From Actinospica robiniae DSM 44927 (GTDB lineage: Bacteria; Actinomycetota; Actinomycetes; Streptomycetales; Catenulisporaceae), in contig NZ_KI632511.1 in NCBI RefSeq assembly GCF_000504285.1, positions 1,175,372-1,239,371 on the forward strand: a DNA stretch of 64,000 bases, read 5' to 3'. The notes under the pieces were generated by a model. That model was not told the origin of the DNA and did no database searches. It saw only the letters and a program-made list of their open reading frames with translations. This document shows, piece after piece, positions 17,419 through 25,921 of the stretch; the first letter of the stretch is position 1; every line of letters begins with the position of its first letter. The position numbers were made by a program, and so were the translations under genes.

Positions 17419-18048
17419 TTAAATGATATCTAAGAGCTCAGTGAGAGTATTGATCCGGTGGCTCGCCTGGCTGAAGTCCTGGGCCTTGGTGAACTCGTTG
17501 TAGACGACGGCGCAGTCGATACCGGCGGCCACGGCGGAGCTCAGCCCTCGAGACGAGTCCTCCACCACCAGCGTCTCGCCCTTTGCGGCGCCGAAGCGCT
17601 CGAGGCCGGTCAGATACGGTTCCGGGTGCGGTTTGGCGAGCTTGTAGTCGTCGCGGACGAGGACGAAGTCCATGAACTGCTTGATCCGGCGCTTCTCATG
17701 GATGATCTCGAAGTCCGCTCGCTTCGCCGTCGTCACGATGGCCATGCGGACGTGCTGTGACAGCTCGGCGAGGGCTTCGACGACGCCTTCGATCTCGATG
17801 GCTTCCGTTCTCAGATACTCCTGGTAGTAGGCGTCGCGGGCCGCGCGCTGCTTGCTGATGGTCGCATCATCGACGCCCGCCGCCCGGGCCTGGGTCCACG
17901 TGCCCAGCCCCTGTGCCATGTCCCGCAGGTAGCGGTCTTTGTCCAACGCCACGCCGATCTCGGCCAAGGCGCGCTCTCCGGCCCGGAAATACCAGAACTC
18001 GGTGTCCACCAGGACGCCGTCGTGGTCGAAGAGTATGTATTTCTTCAC
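17419..18048 (-). CDS. HAD-superfamily hydrolase (beta-phosphoglucomutase-like)
   Basis: 209 residues. Motif I is LFDHDGVLVDTE with His in place of the more usual Leu/Met after the nucleophile Asp; motif II is IVTTAK; Lys and the motif III/IV region appear as KPHPEPYL and VVEDSSRGLSSAVAAGI. This is the classic HAD subfamily I layout of sugar-phosphate phosphatases and phosphoglucomutases. The gene uses somewhat more A/T in third positions than its neighbours, and the flanks are A/T-rich, which may reflect transfer. Substrate unknown. Confidence 0.9.
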   Translation of the reverse strand: MKKYILFDHDGVLVDTEFWYFRAGERALAEIGVALDKDRYLRDMAQGLGTWTQARAAGVDDATISKQRAARDAYYQEYLRTEAIEIEGVVEALAELSQHVRMAIVTTAKRADFEIIHEKRRIKQFMDFVLVRDDYKLAKPHPEPYLTGLERFGAAKGETLVVEDSSRGLSSAVAAGIDCAVVYNEFTKAQDFSQASHRINTLTELLDII

Positions 18049-18180
18049 GTCTTGATCCTATCCGCCTTGCCGCGCGCTCGCGTGAACGCCATGAGCGGCA
18101 GCGGAGCCGGCCTGCGCATCCGCCCGTTGTGTCAGTGGTCGGTGACAGGGTAGGGGCATTCGCTGCCGTAGAGGAGAGCC

Positions 18181-18993
18181 ATGGGCTACGACCTGCACAT
18201 CACGCGCGCCGACTTCTGCTACGACTCCGCCGTGTTCCCGATCTCCCGGGCGGAGTGGACGGAGTTCGCGGAGTCGGAGCCACAAGTGGTCCGGCACACC
18301 GGCGAGGACGGCGGGGAGTGCTGGGAGTTCCTCGCCGCCGACGGCAACTCGTGGCTGATGAACTGGTTCCAGGGCGCGATCACCATCTGGAAGGGGCACG
18401 GGGCCGGAGCGGAGATAGCACGCGTCGCCGCGCGGCTCGGCGCCAGGGTGATCGGGGACGACGCGGCGGAATACCATCCCGACGGCTCAGTCGTGCCGTG
18501 GACCGGGCCGCGACCGGCCCTGCTCCCCCGCCCGTGGAACGTCGAGGAGGCCGCGGACGCCTGGGATTGGGTCTTCCGGCAGCGCGAGGACCTCGGGTGC
18601 CCATGGCAGCCGGCGCCCGGCTACGCCCGCCATGCTCTCGCCGCGTTCCGCACGTTCGCAGGGCACGCCGTCTCCACTGCGGACGCACCGGAACCGGAGC
18701 GGCTCTCGTACAGCTACAGCCAAGGCGAGCATGACGGCGCACCGACCGTCGCCCTGCGTCTGACCCGCCTGCTGGCCACCGACCCCGACGGCGGCTACGC
18801 CCGCGTCACGTGCCACCTCTACTTCCCGGCGAGCGAAGACCTCGCCGGGCTAGGAGCGTTCCAGAGCACGTGGTCCGTGCGGACCGGTGGCACGCGCGAC
18901 GAGTGGTTCGAGGCGCTGGCCGCCCGGCCGGAATGGGACCTGTTCGACCTGGCGACGCCGTGCGCCTTCGGCTTCGAAACCTCGACCGCTTGA
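18181..18993 (+). CDS. Conserved hypothetical protein (MGYDLHITR type)
   Basis: 270 residues with a good GAGGAGAG site ahead of ATG 18181. The start MGYDLHITRADFCYD recurs in actinobacterial hypothetical proteins. It is rich in Trp and acidic residues, with no signal peptide or membrane span and no catalytic motif that I recognise. It is transcribed alone, ending at a bidirectional hairpin. Confidence 0.75.
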   Translation: MGYDLHITRADFCYDSAVFPISRAEWTEFAESEPQVVRHTGEDGGECWEFLAADGNSWLMNWFQGAITIWKGHGAGAEIARVAARLGARVIGDDAAEYHPDGSVVPWTGPRPALLPRPWNVEEAADAWDWVFRQREDLGCPWQPAPGYARHALAAFRTFAGHAVSTADAPEPERLSYSYSQGEHDGAPTVALRLTRLLATDPDGGYARVTCHLYFPASEDLAGLGAFQSTWSVRTGGTRDEWFEALAARPEWDLFDLATPCAFGFETSTA

Positions 18994-19007
18994 CGGGTTC
19001 GGCGCGG

Positions 19008-19058
19008 AGCCGGGCCGCCCCGCCGGACGCGCGATGCGTGACGCGGGACGGCCCGGCT
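19008..19058. terminator. Bidirectional terminator
   Basis: AGCCGGGCCGCCC (19008-19020) pairs with GGACGGCCCGGCT (19046-19058), 12 of 13 positions, in the gap between two converging genes. It probably ends both transcripts. Confidence 0.6.
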
Positions 19059-19075
19059 TCTGTTTCTCAGCCTGC

Positions 19076-20674
19076 TTATCTGCCCTCCTGCTTCGGCGGC
19101 GACTGGGCCGCGCCGGGCCGAGTCGGCATCGGCTGGGCGGCGGCGGCCGTCTGGGCGGCGAGGTTGGCCGCCGTGGTGGCCGGGTCGAACTGGGTGTTGG
19201 CGGGGGCGGCCTGGGGCTTGTTGAGGCGCAGCGCGCCGGTGAAGTCGCCGAAGGTCTTGCGGCGCCAGCGGCTGATCGGGGTGAAGGTGACCGGGCCGTG
19301 GCCGGACAGGCCGCCGGCGGCGGTGACGGACTCGATGAAGCGCAGGCCGGAGGTGTGGTCGGAGACCTCGGAGAAGACCCGTCCGCCGACCGTCCACGGG
19401 GAGACGATGATGCACGGCACCCGGAAGCCCGCGCCGACGGGCAGGCCGCCGCCGGGGGTGCCCTTGGGCGAGGCCAGCTTCACGAACTCCTCGGGGTAGT
19501 GCCGCTCATCCGGGACCGGCGGCGGGACGTGGTCGAAAAACCCGTCGTTCTCGTCGTAGTTGAGCACGAACACGGTCGAGTTCCACAGGTCCTCGTTGGA
19601 CGCGAGGGCCTCGAGCTTGGACGCGAGGTACTGCGCGCCGGCTGCCGGGAGGTTCGGCGGGTGCTCGTCGGCGATGCTGGGCATGAACAGCCAGCTGACG
19701 TCGGGGAGCACGCCGTTGGCACAGTCCTCTTCGAACCCGAGGGCGGGGTTGGCGGCCAGAACCGGGTTGGCCGGGTCGCCGACGCCGCCGGGGGTGCCGT
19801 CGCCGTAGAGGGTGTTGCCGAGCATCACCGAGTTGTACAGGCCGGTCGGCAGCGTCGTGGTGTTCTGGAAGTTGCGGAACCAGCTGAACACGTTGAATCC
19901 GCTGGTGGCGCCGGAGAAGTACGCCTTGACGCTGTATCCGGCCTGGTGCAGGATCTCCGCCGCGGACGGGTAGGTCAGCGGGTTCGGCGTGACGGTTTCG
20001 AGCACCGGGCCGCCGTACTGGCCCTGCGGGTCGTTGTTGCCGGACATCCACACCAGCCGGTTGGGGTCGGTCGGGCCCATCACCGAGCAGTGGTAGTTGT
20101 CGAGCAGGGTGAAGGATTCGGCCAGCGCCCAGTGGAACGGGATGTCCTCGCGGGTGAAGTAGCCCATCGTGTACGAGCCGTTGACCTCGCCGTCGGAGGC
20201 GAGGTGGGTGGTCAGCCACCCGTCCATGGCGCCGTGGTTCCACGCGGCGTGCTGGTCGCGCCAGTCGTGTGAGAGCGACGGGACGGCGGCGGCGCCGGTG
20301 GTGATGGTGGACATGTGGAAGGGCTCGAGGTAGCCGTCCGGGTTGGCCGGGTCGGGCTGGCGGAAGACCGAGTCGCCGTTCGGCAGCCGGATGGCGGTCT
20401 TGTCCTGGAAGCCGCGGGCGCCCGGGTAGGTGCCGAAGTAGTGGTCGAAGGAACGGTTCTCCATCATCACGTACACGACGTGCTTGATCTGGGACAGGCT
20501 GGCCCGCTTCGGCGTCGCGGCGGCGGCCCGGGCCAGGTTCTCCGGCAGGACGCCGGCCACGCCGGCGGCGCCGGCCAAGGTCGCGGCGCTGGTGACGAAC
20601 CGGCGGCGGGAGAGGCCCGGCTCGGCTCCGGCTCGGGCGGGGTTGAGGGAATCGAGGGGGTTGTTCTGGCTCAT
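19076..20674 (-). CDS. Tat-exported phospholipase C / phosphoesterase family protein
   Basis: 532 residues. A twin-arginine signal, LSRRRFVTSAATLAGAAGVAG, is near residues 21-42. The mature protein starts with the family hallmark HVVYVMMENRSFDHYFGTYPG (Glu-Asn-Arg-Ser active-site block of the bacterial phospholipase C/acid phosphatase family). NYDENDGFFDHVPPP and FRVPCIIVSPW follow. Members hydrolyse phosphatidylcholine or other phosphodiesters outside the cell and are often induced by phosphate limitation. It ends with a proline-rich tail. The next gene upstream on the same strand, 38 bp away, is the NHL protein, so they may share a transcript. No PHO box was found. Confidence 0.92.
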   Translation of the reverse strand: MSQNNPLDSLNPARAGAEPGLSRRRFVTSAATLAGAAGVAGVLPENLARAAAATPKRASLSQIKHVVYVMMENRSFDHYFGTYPGARGFQDKTAIRLPNGDSVFRQPDPANPDGYLEPFHMSTITTGAAAVPSLSHDWRDQHAAWNHGAMDGWLTTHLASDGEVNGSYTMGYFTREDIPFHWALAESFTLLDNYHCSVMGPTDPNRLVWMSGNNDPQGQYGGPVLETVTPNPLTYPSAAEILHQAGYSVKAYFSGATSGFNVFSWFRNFQNTTTLPTGLYNSVMLGNTLYGDGTPGGVGDPANPVLAANPALGFEEDCANGVLPDVSWLFMPSIADEHPPNLPAAGAQYLASKLEALASNEDLWNSTVFVLNYDENDGFFDHVPPPVPDERHYPEEFVKLASPKGTPGGGLPVGAGFRVPCIIVSPWTVGGRVFSEVSDHTSGLRFIESVTAAGGLSGHGPVTFTPISRWRRKTFGDFTGALRLNKPQAAPANTQFDPATTAANLAAQTAAAAQPMPTRPGAAQSPPKQEGR

Positions 20675-20712
20675 CGTCTTCGTCTTCTCTTCTTCGTCTC
20701 GGTGAAGCCGCG

Positions 20713-23700
20713 TCAGGAGGTCGCCGGGGCCACGGGGCCGGCCGCGTCGCCGCTGCGGACGACGCCGAGGACCTGCGCGAGGGCGCTGTTGCCGGTGTCG
20801 GCGATGTAGAGCAGGCCGGTGGACTGGTCCACCGCGAGCGCGCCCGGCGTGTTGAGGTGGGAGGCGGTCGGGGCGGTGCCGCTGCTCTCGCCGCCGGGCG
20901 CGGCGGAGGAGTTCACGACGGTGCTGATGAGCCCGTCGGGGGTCACCTCGCGGACGGCGTTGTCGAAGGTGTCGGCGATGAACAGGTCGCCGGCGCCGTC
21001 CAGCGCGATCCCCTGGGGGTCGTTGAGCTGGGCCGCAGTGGCCTGGCCGCCGTCGCCGGAGAAGGCGCCGAGGCCGTCGTTCGCCGTGTCCGCCGCGTAG
21101 TCGCCGGCCACGGTGCTGATTCGGCCGGTCCGCGCGTCGACGCGGCGGACGACGTTGTCGGCCGAGTCCGCGATGTACAGGTTGCCCTTGGCGTCGAGCG
21201 CGAGCCCGACCGGCTGGTTCAGCTGCGCGGAGGAGGCGGGACGCTCGTCGCCCGCGTATCCGGCGCGACCGTTGCCGATCACCTGCTTGAGCGAACCCTT
21301 CTTGCTCAGCTCGACGACGCGGTTGTGGTAGGTGTCGGAGACGTACACGTCACCGGCCGCGTCGACGACCACTGCTTCGGGGTGGTCGAGTTGGACGCCT
21401 CGGTCGAAGCGCGCGACGGTGCCGTTCGCGCGGATCTCGCGGACCGCGTTGTCTCCGGCGTCGGCGATGAAGACGTCGCCGGCCGCGTCCACGGCGGTGC
21501 CGTCGGGCTGGTAGAGAGTGGCGTCGGTGGCCTTGCCGTCGTCGCCGTGCTCGCCCTGCGCCTCGAGGGAGCCGGCGATGACCGTGGTGCCGCCGTCTTC
21601 CAGCTGCACGAAGACATTGTCGCCGGTGTTCGAGACGTACACCGAGCCGTTGGCCGCGGCGATGCCGGCCGGCCGGTAGAGCGAGCCGGGGACGACGTTG
21701 GGCACGACGGCGCCGCTGCCCGGGTCCACGTGGGTGCCCGCGTCCTCACCGACCGAGGCGTAGGGCATCGTCTGGAGCACCGGGCCGGTGGGCTGGGCGC
21801 TCTGACCGATGGTCAGGTTCAGGTTGTCGGCCGCGCCGTCGCTGTTGGCGCCGCTGCTGACGCCGACGGTGGCGAGCGTGATGAGGGCCTGCTTCGCGCC
21901 GGCCGGCACCTTGCCGAACCAGGCCTGCGGAATCAGGCTACTGACGTTGCTGCGCTGGACCGCGGTGACCGGGCCGACGGCCGCGGTGCTGAGCGTCGCG
22001 CCCTTGGCGTCTTGGAAGGCCACGGTGACGGTCGCGTAGTCGCTCTGGGTGGCGTAGCCGCCGAGCTCACCGGACAGTTCGAACGGCTGGCCGTCGACGT
22101 CGAGGGCGCTCAGGTCGATCTTCTGGGTGCCGGTGGTGGCGATGCCGGGGATCGAGACGGTGCCGGGGTTGGTGCCGCCGTAGAAGTCGCGGGCGCCGGT
22201 CACGCCCGGGTAGGTCGAGGCGCGCGACTCCTGGGTGCCGTCGACGGGGCTGAGCGGCGAGTTGCTGGTCCAGCAGTCCGCGATGGTCTGGTCGTCGCCG
22301 AGGGGAGCGCCGAGCGCGGTGGCTGCAGTGTAGTCCTCGGCTCCGCCGTTCTCGATCAGGTTGCCGTCGAGGGCCGGGGTGACCACGTCGGCTGCGGGGC
22401 AGGGCGCGGTGTAGGCCTGGCCGGCGGCGCTCTGACCGATCGTCAGGTTCAGGTTGTCGGCGGTGCCGTCGCTGTTGGCGCCGGCGTTGACGGCTCCGGT
22501 GATGATCGTGACCAGGACCTTCCGGGTGGCGGACGGCACGGTGCCGTAGATGCCGTCCGGAAGCAGTTCGGAGACGTTGCCGCGGTCGGCGGCGGTGGCC
22601 GGGCCGATGTCGACGGTGCTGATGGGAGCGCCGTTCGCGTCCTCGAAGGTCGCCGCGATGATGCCGTAGTCGTTCTGGCTGGAGTAGCCGCCGACGTCGC
22701 CGGTGAGTTTGAACGGCTGGCCGCCGGCCTTGATCGAGCTGACGTCGATCAGCTGGCTGCCGCTGGTGACTACGCCGGCCACCGCGACAGTGCTGGGGTT
22801 GGTACCGCCGTAGAAGACGCGGCTACCGGTGACGCCCGGGTAGGCGGAGGCGGCCGATTCCTGGGTGCCGTCGGGAGCGGCCAGCGGGGAGGTGCTCGTC
22901 CAGCAGTCGGCCAGGGTCTGGGTGTCGCCGGCGGGCGCGCCGAGCGCCGTGGCCGCGGTGTAGTCCTCGGCGCTGGGGTTCGCGATCAGGTTGGCGTTCA
23001 GGGCCGGGGTGACCACGTCGGCCGTGGGGCAGGCGGCGGTGTAGTCCTGGCCGGCGCCGGCGGCCGCGATGGTCAGATTCAGGTTGTCGGCGCGGCCGTC
23101 GATCCCGTAGCCGGAGCTGACGCCGGTGGAGGCGATGGTCACGAGGACCTGCTTGGTGCCGGCCGGCACCGTGCCGGCCGCGGCCTGCGGGATCAGGCTG
23201 GTGACACTGTTGCGCTGGGCCGCGTCCACCGGGCCGAGGGTGGCCGTGCCGAGGGAGGTGCCGTCGGCGTCTTCGAACTCAGCGGTCACCGTGGCGTAGT
23301 CGGCCTGGGTGGTGTAGCCGCCGACCTCGCCGGTCAGCGTGAAGGAGCGGCCGTCCGCGTTCAGGGCGCTGACATCGATCAGCTGCGTGGCGGTGGTGGT
23401 CACGCCGACGATCGAGACCTGCGGGGAGTCGTAGTCGTAGCCGCCGTAGAAGGTGCGGCTGCCGACCTGGCCGGGCACGCCGGAGGAGGCGGCCGATTCG
23501 AAGACGGCGCCCGGCGCGTTCATCGGGGAGGCGGCCGTCCAGCAGTCGGGGACGTCCTGCGTGTCACTGGCGGGCGCACCGAAGGCCGTCACCGCGGTGT
23601 AGTCCTCGGCGCCGGGGTTCGCGATCAGGTTCGCGCCCAGCGCGGGGGTGACCACGTCCGGGGCCGGGCAGGCGGCGGCATAGCTCTGGAGGGTGCCGGC

Positions 23701-23808
23701 CGTGGCGGCGGACCCGCCTTCGGAGTCGACGACTCCGAAGCCGATCGCCGTCGCCACCACCGCGGCCGCTGCCACGGCCTTCCAGCGGAGCTCCTTGTGG
23801 GTTTTCAT
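20713..23808 (-). CDS. Large secreted protein: three tandem beta modules plus NHL propeller
   Basis: 1031 residues from ATG 23808 (MKTHKELRWKAVAAAAVVAT); an ATG 24 bases upstream is also possible. A signal peptide is followed by three tandem modules of about 200 residues. Each opens with a Cys-Pro-Ala/Thr-DVVTPAL-x-N-L-I-x-N-x-x-AEDYTA block and ends with ADNLNLTI. From about residue 650 to the end come NHL/YVTN-type repeats (PxGIAxDxxGxLYIADxxDNxVRxV) forming a beta-propeller. NHL propellers bind proteins or surfaces; the repeated modules look like carbohydrate-binding-type jelly rolls, which is inference. It precedes the phospholipase C-type gene on the same strand. Confidence 0.85.
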   Translation of the reverse strand: MKTHKELRWKAVAAAAVVATAIGFGVVDSEGGSAATAGTLQSYAAACPAPDVVTPALGANLIANPGAEDYTAVTAFGAPASDTQDVPDCWTAASPMNAPGAVFESAASSGVPGQVGSRTFYGGYDYDSPQVSIVGVTTTATQLIDVSALNADGRSFTLTGEVGGYTTQADYATVTAEFEDADGTSLGTATLGPVDAAQRNSVTSLIPQAAAGTVPAGTKQVLVTIASTGVSSGYGIDGRADNLNLTIAAAGAGQDYTAACPTADVVTPALNANLIANPSAEDYTAATALGAPAGDTQTLADCWTSTSPLAAPDGTQESAASAYPGVTGSRVFYGGTNPSTVAVAGVVTSGSQLIDVSSIKAGGQPFKLTGDVGGYSSQNDYGIIAATFEDANGAPISTVDIGPATAADRGNVSELLPDGIYGTVPSATRKVLVTIITGAVNAGANSDGTADNLNLTIGQSAAGQAYTAPCPAADVVTPALDGNLIENGGAEDYTAATALGAPLGDDQTIADCWTSNSPLSPVDGTQESRASTYPGVTGARDFYGGTNPGTVSIPGIATTGTQKIDLSALDVDGQPFELSGELGGYATQSDYATVTVAFQDAKGATLSTAAVGPVTAVQRSNVSSLIPQAWFGKVPAGAKQALITLATVGVSSGANSDGAADNLNLTIGQSAQPTGPVLQTMPYASVGEDAGTHVDPGSGAVVPNVVPGSLYRPAGIAAANGSVYVSNTGDNVFVQLEDGGTTVIAGSLEAQGEHGDDGKATDATLYQPDGTAVDAAGDVFIADAGDNAVREIRANGTVARFDRGVQLDHPEAVVVDAAGDVYVSDTYHNRVVELSKKGSLKQVIGNGRAGYAGDERPASSAQLNQPVGLALDAKGNLYIADSADNVVRRVDARTGRISTVAGDYAADTANDGLGAFSGDGGQATAAQLNDPQGIALDGAGDLFIADTFDNAVREVTPDGLISTVVNSSAAPGGESSGTAPTASHLNTPGALAVDQSTGLLYIADTGNSALAQVLGVVRSGDAAGPVAPATS

Positions 23809-23946
23809 GGCTCCATTAGCGGAGCCGCTCACTGCGGTAGCAGAACCCGTTCACGTCTCCCGGACGTCCCTCGTATGAACACTCGTACCGTGTTCGAAGG
23901 ATGGCCGGTGGCTTTCAGCCCTCTGACACGAACGCCCGCACGCATA

Positions 23947-24110
23947 GGGCGCGTTTGAGAAGTATCGCCGGGGCCGCGACGCCTGCCACGCACGCTCGCT
24001 GCGTTGCCGGAGCGGTTACAGACGAGGCGAGTATGCGCCCGACCCGGCGCCTTGCGAGCGCACGCGTCAGACGCCGCGGCCTGATCCGACGCTACTTCTC
24101 AAACGCGCCC
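23947..24110. mobile_element. 164-bp MITE with near-perfect terminal inverted repeats
   Basis: The left end GGGCGCGTTTGAGAAGTA (23947-23964) is repeated as a perfect inverted copy at the right end (24093-24110). Similarity continues inward (CGCCGG against CGTCGG). TA dinucleotides flank both ends (23945-23946, 24111-24112), fitting a TA target duplication. The interior has no ORF but is itself hairpin-prone. Ends and size suit a non-autonomous element mobilised by an IS5- or IS630-like transposase; no such transposase is in the window. The right end runs into the TPR gene and supplies its stop codon. Confidence 0.8.
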
Positions 24111-25760
24111 TAGTCGGCCGAGCCGCTGCCGCAGGCGGTTCTGCGCGCCCTTGGCCTCGGCCTGTCCGTGCTGCTGCGCGGCGAGGTTCGCGCGGACTTC
24201 GGCGCGCACGTCCGGCGCGATCGCCGGGCAGATCAACATGATCGCGGCGAGCGGTTCGTGCAGTGCGGTGACGCGGCGGCCGAGGGCGTGCGCGGCGTGC
24301 AGGTAGCGCGCGGTGATCTCCCGGGCTATCTCAGAGCGCTGTTCCGGGCGCAGCCAGGCCTGCACGCACAGCGCGAAGGCGGCGGCGTCGACGGTCCAGT
24401 CCTCGGGTCCGTGCAGCAGGCGCAGCAGAAGCCTGCGACGGGTCGACTGCGGCCAGGGCTCGTCGACACGGTGGTGCAGGATTCCGAGGCATACCCAGGC
24501 TTGCGCGACGCGCGGCCAATACAGACCGCTGACTTCGTTGAGCGAGTCTCCGAACCCTGTCGGCGGCGGAACGTGTGCGAGCAGGCCGAGCAGGTCGTTG
24601 GGCGCGAGAGCCCCCAAGGGCAACGCGCGCTCGTAGCCGACGAGGGGTTCGCCCCAGACGTTACCCGCCACGTTGTACAGGACCTCGACGGCCCGCTCGG
24701 ACGGCGCGCGCACCGCCGCGACGGCCGTGGTCCCGTGGTACTCCCACAGCGGCGGCCCGTAGCCGGTGTTCGAGGGGCTGCGCGGATCCGGCTGTGGCAC
24801 CTCGCCGATCTCGAACTCCAGTTTGGGGTGGCTCGAGCGGACGGCGGCGAGAGCGCTCGGCGCTTCGATGGATGTCAGACGGCTGCGGCCGAGGCTCACC
24901 ACACCGTTCTCCGGCGCGTCGACGAAGTGCGCCATCGTGGCGGCGGCCTCGGTGGGCGGCGGCACCGCCTGCAGCCACCAGGCGCCTTCGCAGACCCGGC
25001 CCAGCAGCGACCGTAGATAGGCGACCTGGGGATGCTTGACGACCAGCCCGATCAACTCGGTGAGCGCGACCGCGTCGGAGACTTTCGCGTCCACCAGGGA
25101 CGTCCGTGCCTTTGCTGCCAGCAGGCAGCCGCGGGCCTTGACCGAACTGCCGTCCAGGTCGACCGCGCGGGCGGCCCAGCGCTGCGCGGCCGGTGCGTCG
25201 CCGCGCTTGAACTCGAGGTCGGCGAGGTCGAGGTGCAGCTCGACGTTGCTCGGCGAGAGCTTCAACGCGGATTTCCAGCTCTCGACGGCCCGATCCGGCT
25301 GCCCTGCGTCGCGCAGCGCGTAGCCGAGCATGATCAGGCTGCTCGGGTTGCGCGGGTCGGCCTTGCGGTCCAGCTGGGCGGCGCGCTCGCACCAGGCCAC
25401 CGCGTCGGCGGCGGCGCCGAGGCGGCGGGCGGCGCCGGAAAGCGCGCGCAACTCCTCCGGCCCGGCATCCTTCCGCCCGGCGGCGGCCTGTACGAGGGCG
25501 AGCCACGGGTTCAGGGCGCTGCGGACGGCCGAGTCCTCGACGTAGCCGACGGCCCGGAAGACCGGCACGACCGCCTTCGCCACGCCGCGAGCCGAGATCA
25601 GATGAGCCAACTGCGGGCCGAACCACGGCGCCTCGGCCCACGGCTCCGCCGGTTCGGCCGCGACCAGGGATCCGAGCAGGGCCAACGCCCTCGCGTACTC
25701 CCCCGCGGCAGCGGCCTCGTCGGCCGCGGTTCGAACCTGCTCCACTTCATCACCGGACAC
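24099..25760 (-). CDS. TPR-repeat protein truncated by MITE
   Basis: 553 residues from GTG 25760, chosen because GGGGAGGG lies seven bases upstream; an ATG at 25865 has no such site. Helical TPR-like repeats occupy about residues 1-240 (for example SLIMLGYALRDAGQPDRAVESWKSALKLSPSNVELHLDLADLEFKRGDAPAAQRW). The C-terminal half is a less familiar domain with Trp-rich segments. The last codons (Leu-Gly-Arg-Val-stop) are encoded by the MITE terminal repeat, so the native C-terminus has been replaced. It is divergent from the SNF2 gene, 161 bp away. Confidence 0.8.
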   Translation of the reverse strand: MSGDEVEQVRTAADEAAAAGEYARALALLGSLVAAEPAEPWAEAPWFGPQLAHLISARGVAKAVVPVFRAVGYVEDSAVRSALNPWLALVQAAAGRKDAGPEELRALSGAARRLGAAADAVAWCERAAQLDRKADPRNPSSLIMLGYALRDAGQPDRAVESWKSALKLSPSNVELHLDLADLEFKRGDAPAAQRWAARAVDLDGSSVKARGCLLAAKARTSLVDAKVSDAVALTELIGLVVKHPQVAYLRSLLGRVCEGAWWLQAVPPPTEAAATMAHFVDAPENGVVSLGRSRLTSIEAPSALAAVRSSHPKLEFEIGEVPQPDPRSPSNTGYGPPLWEYHGTTAVAAVRAPSERAVEVLYNVAGNVWGEPLVGYERALPLGALAPNDLLGLLAHVPPPTGFGDSLNEVSGLYWPRVAQAWVCLGILHHRVDEPWPQSTRRRLLLRLLHGPEDWTVDAAAFALCVQAWLRPEQRSEIAREITARYLHAAHALGRRVTALHEPLAAIMLICPAIAPDVRAEVRANLAAQQHGQAEAKGAQNRLRQRLGRLGRV

Positions 25761-25921
25761 GGCGATACCCTCCCCAGACTCACGCCAGCGCGCTGATGAT
25801 AGCCCGAGCGCGGGGGTGGCGAGTGCTTCGGCCGAGGGCGGGTAGTCGGTGGGGTCTCGCATCACTTCGTGGTGCGGACTCTCGCTATTCTGGCCCAGCT
25901 GTCTAGAGATGCGGAGCGACC

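Noticed and set aside
20857-23958. Plus-strand ORF of 1033 codons opposite the NHL protein
   Set aside because: Val/Gly/Arg-rich antisense of a repetitive high-GC gene, with no domain and no ribosome site.
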